Assembly: GCA_951812925.1 (NCBI GenBank)
Contig: OX638372.1
Location: forward strand, 85,271,058 to 85,335,057
Reading direction: 5' to 3'
Length of the DNA: 64,000 nt
Origin: Calliopum simillimum
Lineage: Eukaryota; Arthropoda; Insecta; Diptera; Lauxaniidae
Shown here: positions 1 to 10,999 of the stretch, piece by piece
Numbering within the stretch: the stretch's first letter is position 1
Layout of the letters: each line of letters begins with the position of its first letter
The notes under the pieces: generated by a model
The model's database searches: none
What the model saw: the letters and a program-made list of their open reading frames with translations, nothing else
What the model was told of the DNA's origin: nothing
Made by a program: the position numbers and the translations under genes

Positions 1-988
1 TTGTATGCGCTCAAACCAATTGTCGAAGCACTTTTCCCACTCCGATTGAGACACCTTCAAAACATAGTTTTTGAACGCTTCAACAGCATCTTCTGGCGAC
101 GAAAATCGTTGACCGCGCATTTTTTTCTTGATGTGCGGGAGTTAAAAGAAGTCATTGGGTGCCAAGTCAAGGCTGTACGGCAAACGACCCATCAATTCGA
201 CGTTTTGACCGGTCAAAAAGGCGCTGGTTTGAGCCGATGTGTGAGAGCTCGCATTGTCATGGTGAACAATGATTCGTCTTCTCTTGTTCGTTTTTCGAAT
301 TTCTCCGAAGACTTTAGGCAAATTGACCGTCCTACGTTGCTTAAGGGGGTACAGTCGCCGCATGACCAGTTTTGCCGAAGAAACAGGCGACCATTTGCTT
401 CGAAGTGCTTCTTCCACGAACAACTTTCGTTGGATTTGGCTCGTCTTCGAAGACCCACACGGTCGATTGCAGTTTTGTTTCGGGCTCATACGCATAGATC
501 CATGATTCATTACCTGTGACAATCATATAAACGTCTTTTGAAGCACCGCGATCTTATTTTTTCAACATTTCTTTGCACCAATCGACACAAGCCTTTTTTT
601 GAGCGATTGTCAAATTGTGCGGGATTCAACTAGAACAAACCTTTTTTACGGGCAGATGTTCATGAAATATCAAATGTATTGGAGTGGAACTAATGCCCAA
701 AGATGCCTCTATCTTACGGTATGTCACATGACGATCTTGCATTATCAGTTCACGCAAGGCATCAATGTTCTCTGGCACAACAGCCGTTTTTGAACGACCT
801 TCACGGAATTCGTCTTTGAGCGAGCGTCGGCCACGATTGAATTCATTAAAGCAGTTTTTCACAGTGCTACAGAATGGTGCTTTATCGCCATACAAAGATT
901 TGAGTTCATCGATGTACTCTTGTTGTGATAATCCACGTCGAAAGTTGTGAAAAATGATCGCACGAAAATGTTCACGAGTTAATTCCAT
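1..988 (-). pseudogene. mariner transposase relic, 3' end cut by window edge
   Basis: Decayed DD34D mariner transposase read right to left. The N-terminal helix-turn-helix region opens at 988 (MELTREHFRAIIFHNFRRGL) and runs 120 codons. In-frame stops then fall at 626-628 and 554-556. The first catalytic block reads TGNESWIYAYEPETK, where the family normally has TGDESW, so the first catalytic Asp is Asn. A frameshift near 345 moves the frame to a block with IIVHHDNASSHTSAQT (second Asp) and YSLDLAPNDFF (third Asp). A further stop (TAA) follows FF at about 132-134, and the C-terminal block continues to base 1. Three nonsense codons, one frameshift and the D-to-N change make it inactive. A mobile element transposase would cut and paste its TIR-bounded element at TA. 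The mariner assignment is sure; the subfamily is not assigned. Confidence 0.93.
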
Positions 989-2775
989 TTTTTTGCCAAA
1001 TTGATTTTTTCAAGTCACTGTAAACAACACAAATGATGGTCGTACGTCAAAACGTTGTGAGTACGTTTATGCTAAAAAATGTCAAACTTTCCAATGGCAA
1101 TGTCAGATTGCACCTGGCAACACTTAGTGTTGGCAAAATTGATTTTTTTCGAAAAAAACGTGTTTTTGGGTTAAAAATTCAAATTTTTTTTATGTAAGCT
1201 TCATTTTTTCATCAATGTATTCAGCACACTCAAGTGATTATTTTCTTGAAAGATATCAAAAGCATATCTTGTACAGTTTTGGAGAAATTTACATAAAACT
1301 GTTAAAAATTACAAAATAGCATCACCCTTTTTGCCACCCACAATATATGAAAAATTTGGGATAAGATCTAATACGTCATTATCGATAGCATTTAATGTGT
1401 TAAGAAGAATAATCAAGGGATTTTACAAAGTCATTAAGCCACCTCTAGATATATTTTTCTAGTTTTTCGAAATTTGTAGACTTCTTTAACATTTTCCATG
1501 TTTCTCAAAATATTTCGAAGAACTCATCACCATTTGCTTAATACTACCTATACCAGCATTTTTGGAATTTTCGATATATTCAACATGTTTGGGCCATTTA
1601 TATATTTCGCCTAGTACATATTCATTTTTGACATTTTTCGACATACATAAAAAAAAAACTTTTTTTCTCTGTCTTTTCGTTTTTTTCAACATTTTGGTCA
1701 TTTCTCAAATTTTTTGGACTTTTAAATTCTCACACCACACAATGGGAGATTGTGGCCATAAATAGGTAAAATTTGAAAGTGCTATGGATTTAAAAAATTT
1801 TTACGCCAATCGTCAGATAATACTTAGGGACGGAAAAAAAACTATAAAAGTTTAAAATTTTGTTTTGGTTTAGCAACACAGTGAGCCCAAAGTTGGACTT
1901 TAAACAGAAAAAATGCTCTACAGAACTTTTAGAATTAGAAACTGTTGGATAAAAGCTCTAGTTAATTTGTTTTAAGCCCGATCCAATAATGTAGCATATC
2001 GTTAGAAAGTATATTGTTTCTACTTTGTTAAAATTTTTTTTTTTTTTTTGCCGATTTTATGTGAATTATAGTGATTTTTCAAATATTTAAAAAAAATGGT
2101 AAAAATGGAAAAATTGCAAACTTTGACATTAAAAAAAAAAATACATTTTCTGATTTTCATTATTTTTCAATATAATATGTGGCCAAGTATGCTTAATCGA
2201 AATGCAAAGTCCCTACTGCTTTTTTTGAGAACTTTTTTTCTATGAATTTTTTCCTGTAGCAGTTTTTGGGAAAAAAAATATTTTTATTTCTTTACATTTA
2301 TTTATTTATTTATTTAAGTTTCATTTACTGAGCTGAATGCCCTTATAAATTACAATAATGATTTATTATAATACAATTGAAAAATATAAACATTAAAGTA
2401 AATGAGCGAGATTAAAAATTATAATTTCGTATAAAAACAGCTCACAAATAAGAGCCAGGTAACAGCCGGCTGGATCCGAAAGTAGTGGTTACAAACAAAG
2501 TGGTTCAAATAGTACCGGAACAAAGCATTATTGAAATATGCAATTTTAAAGAATACTCGCAAGAGTTTTCTTCAATTCTGCAACGTTTTACAATATATTT
2601 ATCAATTTTAAGCTTACAGTCTTCTTAAATACCAAAAAAAAAAAATTTTTTTAAGAGAAGGGTGACAGGTAAGGGGAATATTTCCTCCTTTTAATCCCTC
2701 TTGGAACTCACCCTTTCTTAAAATAAGCCAAGAGCATATTGAAGGCTATACAAAAAACACTATAATTGGTATAAT
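989..2775. other. AT-rich DNA without recognisable gene
   Basis: The first ~150 bases are probably the 5' untranslated end of the minus-strand mariner; its TIR was not identified with confidence. The rest is homopolymer-rich, with T runs near 2035 and a TTTA microsatellite at about 2296-2317. Open frames here are short and low complexity, and no protein family is recognised. Confidence 0.6.
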
Positions 2776-3060
2776 ATGTCCCTTTCTGTGCATAAAGTTT
2801 TAATTCACGAAAGCGAAATCATACAAGCACTTCAAATACCAATTGGTAGTCTTTCCGAAGAAGCTCAGGAAGCATCAAACAAAATTTTTTAAAGCGCTAG
2901 GTTACACAACAGCAGATTGTGCTCTAGAGTAGCAAACAACGAAGACGTTTTGCATTACATGCTGATCTCTTCTGATCCGATTATTAGCCAAATCCGAGTA
3001 AAACGTGATAAAAATTATAAAGAGTAATCTCCAGAAGCTCAAGAGCTGTTGCAACTTAAT
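2776..3060 (+). pseudogene. relic of an unrecognised protein, probably mobile-element derived
   Basis: A single frame from the ATG at 2776 reads protein-like sequence for about 95 codons, interrupted only by stops at 2890-2892 and 3025-3027. Segments include SVHKVLIHESEIIQALQIPI, GSLSEEAQEASNKIF, SRVANNEDVLHYMLISSDPI and SPEAQELLQLNI. The composition (Glu/Gln/Ser-rich, amphipathic, balanced) is quite unlike the surrounding AT-rich noise, and the frame is maintained across both stops, as expected for a decayed gene. It resembles a segment I associate with uncharacterised transposon-type ORFs in invertebrates, but I cannot name the family. No TIRs or partner domains were seen around it. The relic status is fairly clear; the identity is unknown. 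Confidence 0.5.
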
Positions 3061-3149
3061 ATTTTCCTTTTTCTATTTTTGTATACATTAGTTTCGACAT
3101 GATTGTGTCCTCCATTTTTGATTTGATCGCCAATTTGAGCCAAAAGAAT

Positions 3150-3615
3150 TGCAATGAAAAAGTTTCTAGTGCGGACTATTTTTTCTGATAGTTTTTATGA
3201 AAATAATAAATAAAATGTTTAAAGAACGTGACAACGCCTACTTTTTTAGTGGACATTTTTTGTCATAATATCTTTAACATATTTGCTAAACATCATGAAT
3301 CTGCATTAAAGATTTTCGGAGATATTGATAAGTTAATTTTTTGGTAGACGTGGCACTGTCCATTTTTCTAGTGCGGATTATTTGTTCTGATGGTCTTTTC
3401 ATATGTACCAAATAATATCTATCTTCGTCAAATATTTTCAGATATATGATGAATTTTTTTTTTAAAGCGAGGTACCGCCCATTTGTCCGGTGAACATTAT
3501 TTGTCCTGATGATTTTTACACATTTACCAAATCTCATTTATCTGCGTCAAAGAGTTTGGGTGATATGATTAGTAAATTTTTTGGGGGCGTGGCACCGCCC
3601 ACTTTTTTAGTATAT
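3150..3615. repeat. degenerate ~119-bp tandem repeat (GGCGTGGCAC type)
   Basis: About four diverged units can be phased by the motif (G)GCGTGGCACCGCCCA and its variants, with unit boundaries near 3252, 3360, 3479 and 3598. Each unit contains ATTTGTYCTGATG, then TACCAAAT, then a TTTTCGG-like stretch, then the GC-rich motif. GC-rich boxes of the same flavour recur in the repeats at 16.7-17.2 kb and in the DINE-like elements. It is probably the central tandem-repeat part of a non-autonomous mobile element whose ends I could not define. Open frames across it are incidental. Confidence 0.6.
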
Positions 3616-3624
3616 AGCTTAGCC

Positions 3625-5285
3625 TTTTTTTGTACTAGCATAATATAAAAACTTATTTAAAACCGGTTACTTAGTTTCCGAGTTAATAAGGGACAAATAC
3701 ACAAACAAACAAAATCTAGTTTTTGTAAAGTAGATTTTCGTTTATTCCTCATAACTTGAAAACTAAAAGATAGCGCAAAATTTTTAACATTTTTGAAATA
3801 AGCGGGGTCAAGTTATTGAAAATTGGTACCAATTTTGAAAAATAAATTCGGACCACGCCCCAACTTTGTATGGGAGGTAGGCGTCCCCGTCGGCGGATTT
3901 TGCTCGTATTCACAGAATTTTATTATTTTAATGTAGAAAACATCTGCACCAAATTTTAATAGCCTAGCTCTTTTATTATTATATATGACCGCCGTTCCAT
4001 ACAAACCCTCCCATTGTGCGTCGTATTCAACCTACATATTGCAACTTGTTATATACACTTTTTTCGTAAGTAAAGTAGTAAAACTAAATGTTTTTTCATT
4101 ATTTTCTTGTTTTAAAATTTATAATGAATGTTTTATATTGCATATTTCATATTGAATCTTTCGTTTTATTTCTGAAGAGGATTTATGTTACGTTTGTGCG
4201 AGTACGTACATAACAAATTGAAAATAAAATAAAATGATTTCAAATATTCTTAAAGAAAAAAATAAGGAGAAGAAGAAGAAAAACTTCACTAAAATGAGCA
4301 ACACATTTGTACAATATTAAAATTTCAAGTATCATAGAAGATGCGCTGTCACTGCCAGCAGGAGACTCCTTGAGTTACGTTTTATTTTTTCTTTTACTTC
4401 CTCGCTACTGCCACACACTTGTGCGCTTTTCAACAGCATAAAATTTCATTTCCTTAAGTTTTTTGGTCCTTGAACCTTGTTTTAAGTTACCTTTAATACA
4501 CATCCATATAAGAAGTGCTCGCGGCGTTTTCGTAGTACATGCGTAGGTAATATAATCCAATGCTCAAGTAGCAAAAGGTCATATATTCAACTTGTTGAAA
4601 AATATTTCTGTATTTTGTTTTATGAAAAATGTAATAGAAATGTACATCTTTTATCTTTGCTATAATTTAATTTCTTTCCCATTAAATTTAATTTTTAATT
4701 CATACGAATTCATGAAAAGGAAAAAGATTCTAAATTGAAAGGTATACAGCAATTTTATGTAAAGGAAACGAAAACATTACGATAATATATCAGCCTTTTG
4801 AACTCAACGTCATTAGTATCAGATACAGCGGTAGACCCATCATAACTTACGTAAGTACTAAATGTTAATGAAACCCGGAGTTTCTCGGGTTGCATTTATT
4901 TTTCAATAAAAAAAAAAATGTGTGGTAATTTACAGAAAAACTAAAAACTACAATTTGCAGTTGTACTGTAAGGAAAGATTAAAGATAACAATGTGCATTT
5001 TTTAAATAATGAAATTACTCTTTTGACATCACGTTCCTTATTTTCTCTTCAATAATAAAAGAAATTAAATAGAGTTTCTGAAACCAAACACATAAGGTGC
5101 ATGTGGGAGGAAAAAACAACCATAGAAAACTGAATTCAAGAAGCAGCAAAACCATAAACCAGGAAATAGTGAATGAAAATGTTCGTGTGGGGTTTTTGCA
5201 AAAAACTTAATCTTGAAAATGTAATCTTATCTTAAAAAGACCTCAAAGCTTATTTTATATTCTATTAAAATTAAAATGGTTTATG
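3625..5285. other. AT-rich DNA without recognisable gene
   Basis: About 1.7 kb with no convincing ORF. At 3850-4020 there are further GC-rich snippets (GGACCACGCCCC and GTAGGCGTCCCCG) resembling pieces of the GGCGTGG repeat families. Nothing else was recognised. Confidence 0.5.
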
Positions 5286-5291
5286 TTGACT

Positions 5292-6250
5292 ATATGAAAA
5301 TTATACTAATTTTATGAACTTTAATCATTATTTTGCAAGAATCGAAAATTCCATGCATTTCTCAACTTTGAAAATTATGGCAATTAGAAGGTGAGAAAAA
5401 AACTACTAAACCTTTCTATGGTGACATATGTTTCGGTTACCGCCACGTAACCATCATCAGACCAGTCCGTTGATAAATGCGCTATGTAGAGAGATTTACT
5501 TCAAAGGTTCCTAGTTCAATCCCGGCTCCAGACAAAAAGTTCAATCATTCAATTGTTACCTCATATAATTTAAAATAAATTAAATTGAAAACATTAATTG
5601 GTCTGATGATGGTAACGTAGCGGTAACCGAAACATATATCACCATAGCCATGCTTAGTAGTTTTTTCTCTTCTCCGAATATGGTGCCAGAATAGCGAAAT
5701 TGGTTCGCGTTTTTTCAGAATCCAACAATAATGCAGAAAATTACAGATTTTTGCTGGTTTCTGAAAAAACGTGAACCAACTTCGCTATTCTGGCACCATA
5801 TTCGGATTCAACGACCCTAAAAACATAAAGTTCAGGTGACCTCATCTTTCGCGCAGGGTACTTTTTTTTTGTTTTGGTCTGTGCACAGAACCACAAAAAA
5901 AATTCCCTGCGCGAACGATCAGACCATCTGAACTTTATGTTTTCGGGGTCGCTGAATCCAAATATGGTGCCAGAATAGCTGAGTTGCTTCACGTTTTTTC
6001 AGAAATCAGAAATAATGCTGAAAAAAATGTAAAATTTTCAGCGTAATTGCTGATTTTTGAAAAAACGCAAACCAACTCAGCTATTCTGGCACCATATTCG
6101 GATTCAGCGACCCCAAAAACATAAAGTTCAGGTGGTCTGATCTTTCGCGCAGGGTACTTTTTTTTTTGGGCCTGTTTATCTAAGGTGAGAAATGCATGGA
6201 ATTTTCAAATCTTGCAAAATAATGACTAAAGTTCATAAAATTAGTATAAA
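5292..6250. repeat. nested foldback (inverted-repeat) cluster
   Basis: The outer arms are 5292-5370 and 6184-6250, a near-perfect inverted repeat containing CCATGCATTTCTCA and its complement. Inside are a second pair at about 5400-5475 and 5600-5672 (GGTGACATATGTTTCGGTTA and its complement) and four copies of a ~50-120-bp unit in alternating orientation. Those copies lie at about 5675-5725 (-), 5757-5876 (+), 5888-6012 (-) and 6045-6175 (+), each carrying TGCCAGAATAGC or its complement next to TTTCGCGCAGGGTAC-like sequence. The arrangement would fold into a compound hairpin. A tRNA-like B-box (GTTCAATCCCG) lies at about 5512-5525, between the second pair. No coding capacity was seen. Best read as foldback or MITE insertions nested in each other. 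Confidence 0.75.
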
Positions 6251-6534
6251 AAAAAAAATTTTAATATTGAAAAAGTATTAAGGTTTAGAAAGGAATTGAA
6301 AATTTTAGCACACCCCCTTTCCAAGCACCACAAACTACATAATATGAAAACCATATACCTTTTCTAAAATATACGTTAATTTGGAAAAATAAAAATAAAT
6401 ATCAAGTTTCTTTATCCAAAAATTTTCGGAAATTTTTACACAGGGTGAATCAAAACGAATTTATTGGAAACTTGACCCAAAATTTTGTTTTGAAGGACAT
6501 ATCGATACCTTAGAGCACTATAGTCCTATCTTTA

Positions 6535-7195
6535 TTTGTATACCCTACACCCAGGGTATATTCACTTTGTCCTTCCGTTTGTAACGCAGAGAAAGAGGCG
6601 TGGCAAATGTCTGGCTGGCTGGGTGGCTGGCTGTGTGTTGAATGTTGTGTCAATGAAATTTGGTACAATGTCTCCGTCGTCAAGGTTAGCTCAGGGGATT
6701 AAAAATGAGCAAAATCGGTCAACGGACACGCCTACCGCCCATACAAAATATATGTTCAAAATACAATTTTAGGAGTATTTTACACGACAATACACATAAG
6801 TACTACGAATTGTAAGCGTATGCCCTGAGAAAAAACTGAGCGAATTCGGACAAGAGGGCGTGGCACCACCTATGTTAGCAAAAGCTTCAAAAAGCTATAC
6901 TGAAAACGTTTTTTGAGATATTCGAACCAAATTTGACTCAAACACTAAGAATTATAAATGAAAGCTCTCACCAAAAATTGGGTGAAATCGGACAAGGGGC
7001 ATGGCACCTCCCATATAAGCAAAAGTTACAAAATGTTATACTGAAAGAGTTTTTTGAGATAATCCAACCAAATTTAACTCAAATACTAAAAAACTATAAA
7101 TGCACGCTCTAAGCTAAAACTAGACGAACTCGAACAAGAGAGCGTGGCTTCTCCCATATAAGCAAAATTTTCAAAATACTGCAGTGTAGGGTATT
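6535..7195 (+). mobile_element. DINE-1/Helitron-like non-autonomous element
   Basis: The element opens with the self-complementary TATACCCTACACCCAGGGTATA, followed by TTTGTAACGCAGAGAAAGAG and a TGGCTGGCTGGGTGGCTGGC run, the same layout as the 5' end of dipteran DINE-1 elements. The centre holds three degenerate units of ~140 bp, each ending in a GGGCGTGGCAC-like box followed by ATAAGCAAAAG. It closes with CAAAATACTGCAGTGTAGGG, which is also the terminus of the copy at 49.2 kb. There is no coding capacity; such elements depend on a Helitron source. The relation to the copies at 41.9, 44.2 and 49.2 kb is direct from sequence; the DINE-1 name rests on remembered family features. Confidence 0.7.
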
Positions 7196-7779
7196 TATTT
7201 TTTGGTCAAGCCAAAAGTTACACCCTTACTAGTTTTAATTGAATTTTAAAATTGTTTTATTGCTTTTTTGCCGCTGTGGCGATGACACTGGTCCATGTAT
7301 TTTCTAAGTACGCAGATTACTGCTTAGTTAGCCTTTATCAATAAAATCGCATTAAAACAAGATTTACCAAACTTATGAGGGTTTATCTTAAAATTTCCAC
7401 GTGTTTAAATTTTGTCACTAATCCCCTTTAAAAAATTACAGATTCATTTGTTGGGAAATAAATGCCAAGCATTTTAATATGTTTCAACATATGGCAAGTT
7501 TTATTTTTGGTGGGAGTGGCACAGCTCACTTTCTATAATTATCTAGTCAGCAAAATCAATCGTGGTCTTGTCGCGCCATTTTCTTGGTCCCGAAACTCTA
7601 CCAAGCCGAAGAGAAAGACGTTGATATAATTTCAAAACTTAGACTTAGGCCCAAGGCCACAGCAGTCTTGGTCCCGACCCGTTATGATTCTCTATAGATG
7701 TATCAATGATGCATTATTGACGGACTGCATTCTATTTGGAAAAAAAATTGACTAACTACCAAGTATCTCATATTATTAC

Positions 7780-8000
7780 ATCGGCTGATAAGTTCCGGGT
7801 CTGACACACAGATGGCGTCACAAATATTTTTTAGTAAGTATTATCTTTCAAAATGTAGCTGAGGTTTGTTTCAAAAGTAACAGTGGCTTAATTAAAACAA
7901 CTTTTCTTATTTTTAAAACAATGGAAAAAAATTACTTTATGAGTTGATAAAACATAGCTTTTTGATGGAAAAGAACAAACAAAAGCATGCTGAATTTAAG
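7780..8000 (+). pseudogene. 5' end of a mauritiana-type mariner (TIR plus transposase start)
   Basis: The sequence TCGGCTGATAAGTTCCGGGT followed by CACAGATGGCGTCA is the classic mariner 5' terminus. About 140 bases later ATGGAAAAAAATTAC begins a transposase N-terminus that, after a small frame slip, reads ELIKHSFLMEKN, matching the conserved LIKHCFLMGKN region of these elements. Similarity stops near 8000, where an unrelated hairpin begins. Only the first ~20 codons survive; no catalytic residue is present. Confidence 0.75.
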
Positions 8001-8011
8001 ACACAAGCTCT

Positions 8012-8213
8012 CTTCGTCTTCAAAATAAGCTATAAAGTGGTCTTGTATGACTTCTCCTCAAAAAATTATGACCATTTTAAAATGAGACGGACCATGGAGT
8101 GCAAAATCATATGGGAATCTACACACGGTCTCTGATTTTCATGAATCATTTTAAAGTGGTCATTACTTCTTAAGGAAAAATCATACAATTATTGGCTTAT
8201 TTTGAAGACGAAG
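8012..8213. repeat. ~200-bp hairpin with ~75-bp arms
   Basis: The arm CTTCGTCTTCAAAATAAGC at 8012-8030 and its exact complement at 8195-8213 are the ends of a longer imperfect inverted repeat; inner parts such as GACCATTTTAAAATGA and TCATTTTAAAGTGGTC also pair. It directly abuts the truncated mariner. Probably a small MITE or a foldback rearrangement. Confidence 0.65.
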
Positions 8214-8282
8214 CGATGCATTTAGTAGAAAGGAGCAAAACAATGAAGTGCGTTCTCTATATAACCTTAAAAATTGTGTTTT

Positions 8283-8560
8283 TGAACTTTTTGGTTAGAA
8301 TATCTCAAAAACCATACGTGATGGAGAAATTTTGGGACTGAATTCGGATTCAGCACCGACAAATACATCGAAAGTGACTGTTTTGGTTTTGATTTGTTAC
8401 GTTTTTTTTTTTTTTCAAATGTGCCGTTTTTCGACCTCTTTTAAAAACGTTCTGCTGGGGTTTTATTCGGAACAGATTCCAAATCTAAGGAAAGGTTCGA
8501 AGAATAAGTCGTGAACCGTTGCATTAGACATTTTTATGAAACTTCTTCTTGATTGAGGAA
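8283..8560 (+). repeat. dispersed repeat related to 39.44-39.66 kb
   Basis: TTAGAATATCTCAAAAACCA at about 8290 matches, in reverse orientation, sequence at about 39,460-39,490. The segment from TCGAAAGTGACTGTTTTGGT through TTCTTGATTGAGG matches, in direct orientation with gaps, 39,525-39,655. It is non-coding, possibly a fragment of a palindromic element. Similarity was judged by eye only. Confidence 0.45.
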
Positions 8561-8599
8561 GGACTTTTCACACTTTATTTTTCGTGCATAATACAAATT

Positions 8600-9988
8600 T
8601 TTGGGTTTTTTCTAAGAAACTTTCTGGACGCATAGTTTTTGTATCCACTTTTATCACGCGATGCTTGCAGTTGGTCATCAGGCCATACTTTTATCTCGAG
8701 ATTGTAACATAAAAACATTTGTGGGCTTAAGATATCCCTTTATTGGTACTGTAAAATTGTATCCTTTTGATTGGCTAATTCACTTGTTCAAATAAATCTA
8801 CAGCTGTGATATGAATAGCCACAACAGAAGATGATTTTAGGTGTTGATTTTATCACTGAAAATAACTTTGATTTTTTTATAGCCAAAGCGAAGCCCTAAT
8901 ATAAATCGTGTCCGCTTAGTTTTATTACACAAAAAAACACAAGGAATAACCTTATGTTAATACCATTTATCGATCAATGAACAAATCCAACAAAAATGAT
9001 GCAACTTCAAAGCTCCACAACAAAAAACTTAGAGAAGAAAAAAAACAATTGTCTAGAAAAAACTAAAAGCTTTTTATTGACAATAAAACATGACAAATCG
9101 AATTTTCCAGCTGATGTCGACATTATAGATGCCAACAACCAGGAGCAGCAGCAGCAGCAACGCTAACATCACACACACACACACATTGATATACAAAAAT
9201 ACACACACACATTGGCACACACAGTTTTACTGCAGGAAATTACAATTTATATGCGCGCCAAATACCAAAATCCATCGAATGCATTTTTAAGCTCACCAAC
9301 TCATACGTATACATAAACATACTCATACACATGCACACAAAGACCAACAGCAACAACAAAGCACACATGTAAGCTAAACTTAAGCTGACCCCAGCATGAA
9401 TTGAAAAGGATTTCGTGAAGCAACAACAACGATAATAAAAAGCAAAAAAAAAAAATGTATAAATCCTTAAAAACAGAAAAAACATCGAATAAGGACGTTG
9501 TGCCGCTGCACACAATGTTGCCAGTGTTCAAACTTCCGCTAAAGCGATTTCCGGCGGAAATGCGTTTCATTGTGTGCGCTCACACAAAAGCAAAACTACA
9601 TGTGAGCTGTTGTGTTACTACATGTGTGTGTGTGTGTATTAGAGCTTTTTTATGCGTGCACGTCATTTCACATCATCACCAACACATGTTCAAATTTAAT
9701 GCAATTGCAGGCGTTGCAAGCGTTTTCCTTTTATTTTTTGTTGCTAGTTCCAAATGCGCATACAAAAAACGCCAAGTTGCACACTTGCAGCGCACTTCCG
9801 GTGTTTGAACATAAAACCATAAAATTACAAAAAATTGGATTTTAACTTCAACTTAGTAAATGCAAAATAGTTGTAAATTTATCAAAAGTCACCACAACAA
9901 AAAACTCGGTTGGAAATTTTGTAATAAGTGAAAGGAACATAGGAAATTTTTTAAGATAATACTATGTGGCATTACAACATGGTGTAAC
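8600..9988. other. gene-free AT-rich stretch with CA microsatellites
   Basis: Contains CAG/CAA runs near 9150-9165, CA microsatellites at 9171-9220 and GT repeats near 9620-9640. Two overlapping plus-strand open frames at 9455-9845 have no family resemblance and biased low-complexity composition; I do not regard them as genes. Confidence 0.5.
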
Positions 9989-9989
9989 C

Positions 9990-10999
9990 ATCACCATAAC
10001 CATAATCATAATCATAATCATAATCATAATCATAATCATAATCATAATCATAATCATAATCATAATCATAATCATAATCATAATCATAATCATAATAATA
10101 ATCATAATCATAATCATAATCACAATCATATTCATAATCATAATCATAATCATAATCATAATCATAATCACAATCATATTCATAATCATAATCATAATCA
10201 TAATCATAATCATAATCATAATCATAATCATAATCATAATCATAATCATAATCATAATCATAATCATAATCATAATCATAATCATAATCACAATCATAGT
10301 CATAATCATAATCATAATCATAACCATAATCATAATCATAATCATAATCATAATCATAATCATAATCATAATCATAATCATAACCATAATCATAATCATA
10401 ATCATAATCATAATCATAATCATAATCATAATCATAATCATAATCATAATCATAATCATAATCATAATCATAATCATAATCATAATCATAATCATAATCA
10501 TAATCATAATCATAATCATAATCATAATCATAATCATAATCATAATCATAATCATAATCATAATCATAATCATAATCATAATCATGATCATGATCATAAT
10601 CATAATCATAATCATAATCATAATCATAATCATAATCATAATCATAATCATAATCATAATCATAATCATAATCATAATCATAATCATAATCATAATCATA
10701 ATCATAATCATAATCATAATCATAATCATAATCATAATCATAATCATAATCATAATCATAATCATAATCATAATCATAATCATAATCATAATCATAATCA
10801 TAATCATAATCATAATCATAATCATAATCATAATCATAATCATAATCATAATCATAATCATAATCATAATCATAATCATAATCATAATCATAATCATAAT
10901 CATAATCATAATCATAATCATAATCATAATCATAATCATAATCATAATCATAATCATAATCATAATCATGATCATGATCATAATCATAATCATAATCAT
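9990..10999. repeat. 1-kb ATAATC hexanucleotide microsatellite
   Basis: About 167 copies of the 6-bp unit CATAAT, nearly pure, with scattered single-base variants (CACAAT, CATATT, ACCATA, CATGAT). Variant-bearing blocks recur, e.g. the CACAATCATATTCATAATC block at about 10,121 and 10,171, suggesting slippage or unequal exchange of larger blocks. Because the unit is six bases, frames stay open on both strands (poly-Ile, or Met-Ile alternation), but this is not protein coding. The tract resumes at 13,864 on the other side of an inserted element. Confidence 0.97.
10992..10999. repeat. left 8-bp target-site duplication of hAT-like element
   Basis: ATAATCAT here is repeated at 13,864-13,871. The hexamer phase is advanced by two bases across the insertion, as an 8-bp duplication requires (8 modulo 6 = 2). 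Confidence 0.75.

Noticed and set aside
3150..3615. Regularly spaced repeats as a CRISPR array
   Set aside because: Units are degenerate, ~119 bp, without conserved short repeats or spacers, and the genome is eukaryotic.
9240..9845. Overlapping Phe/Cys/Val-rich frames on both strands
   Set aside because: Driven by CA/GT microsatellites and T-rich DNA; no domain, no splice or start context.
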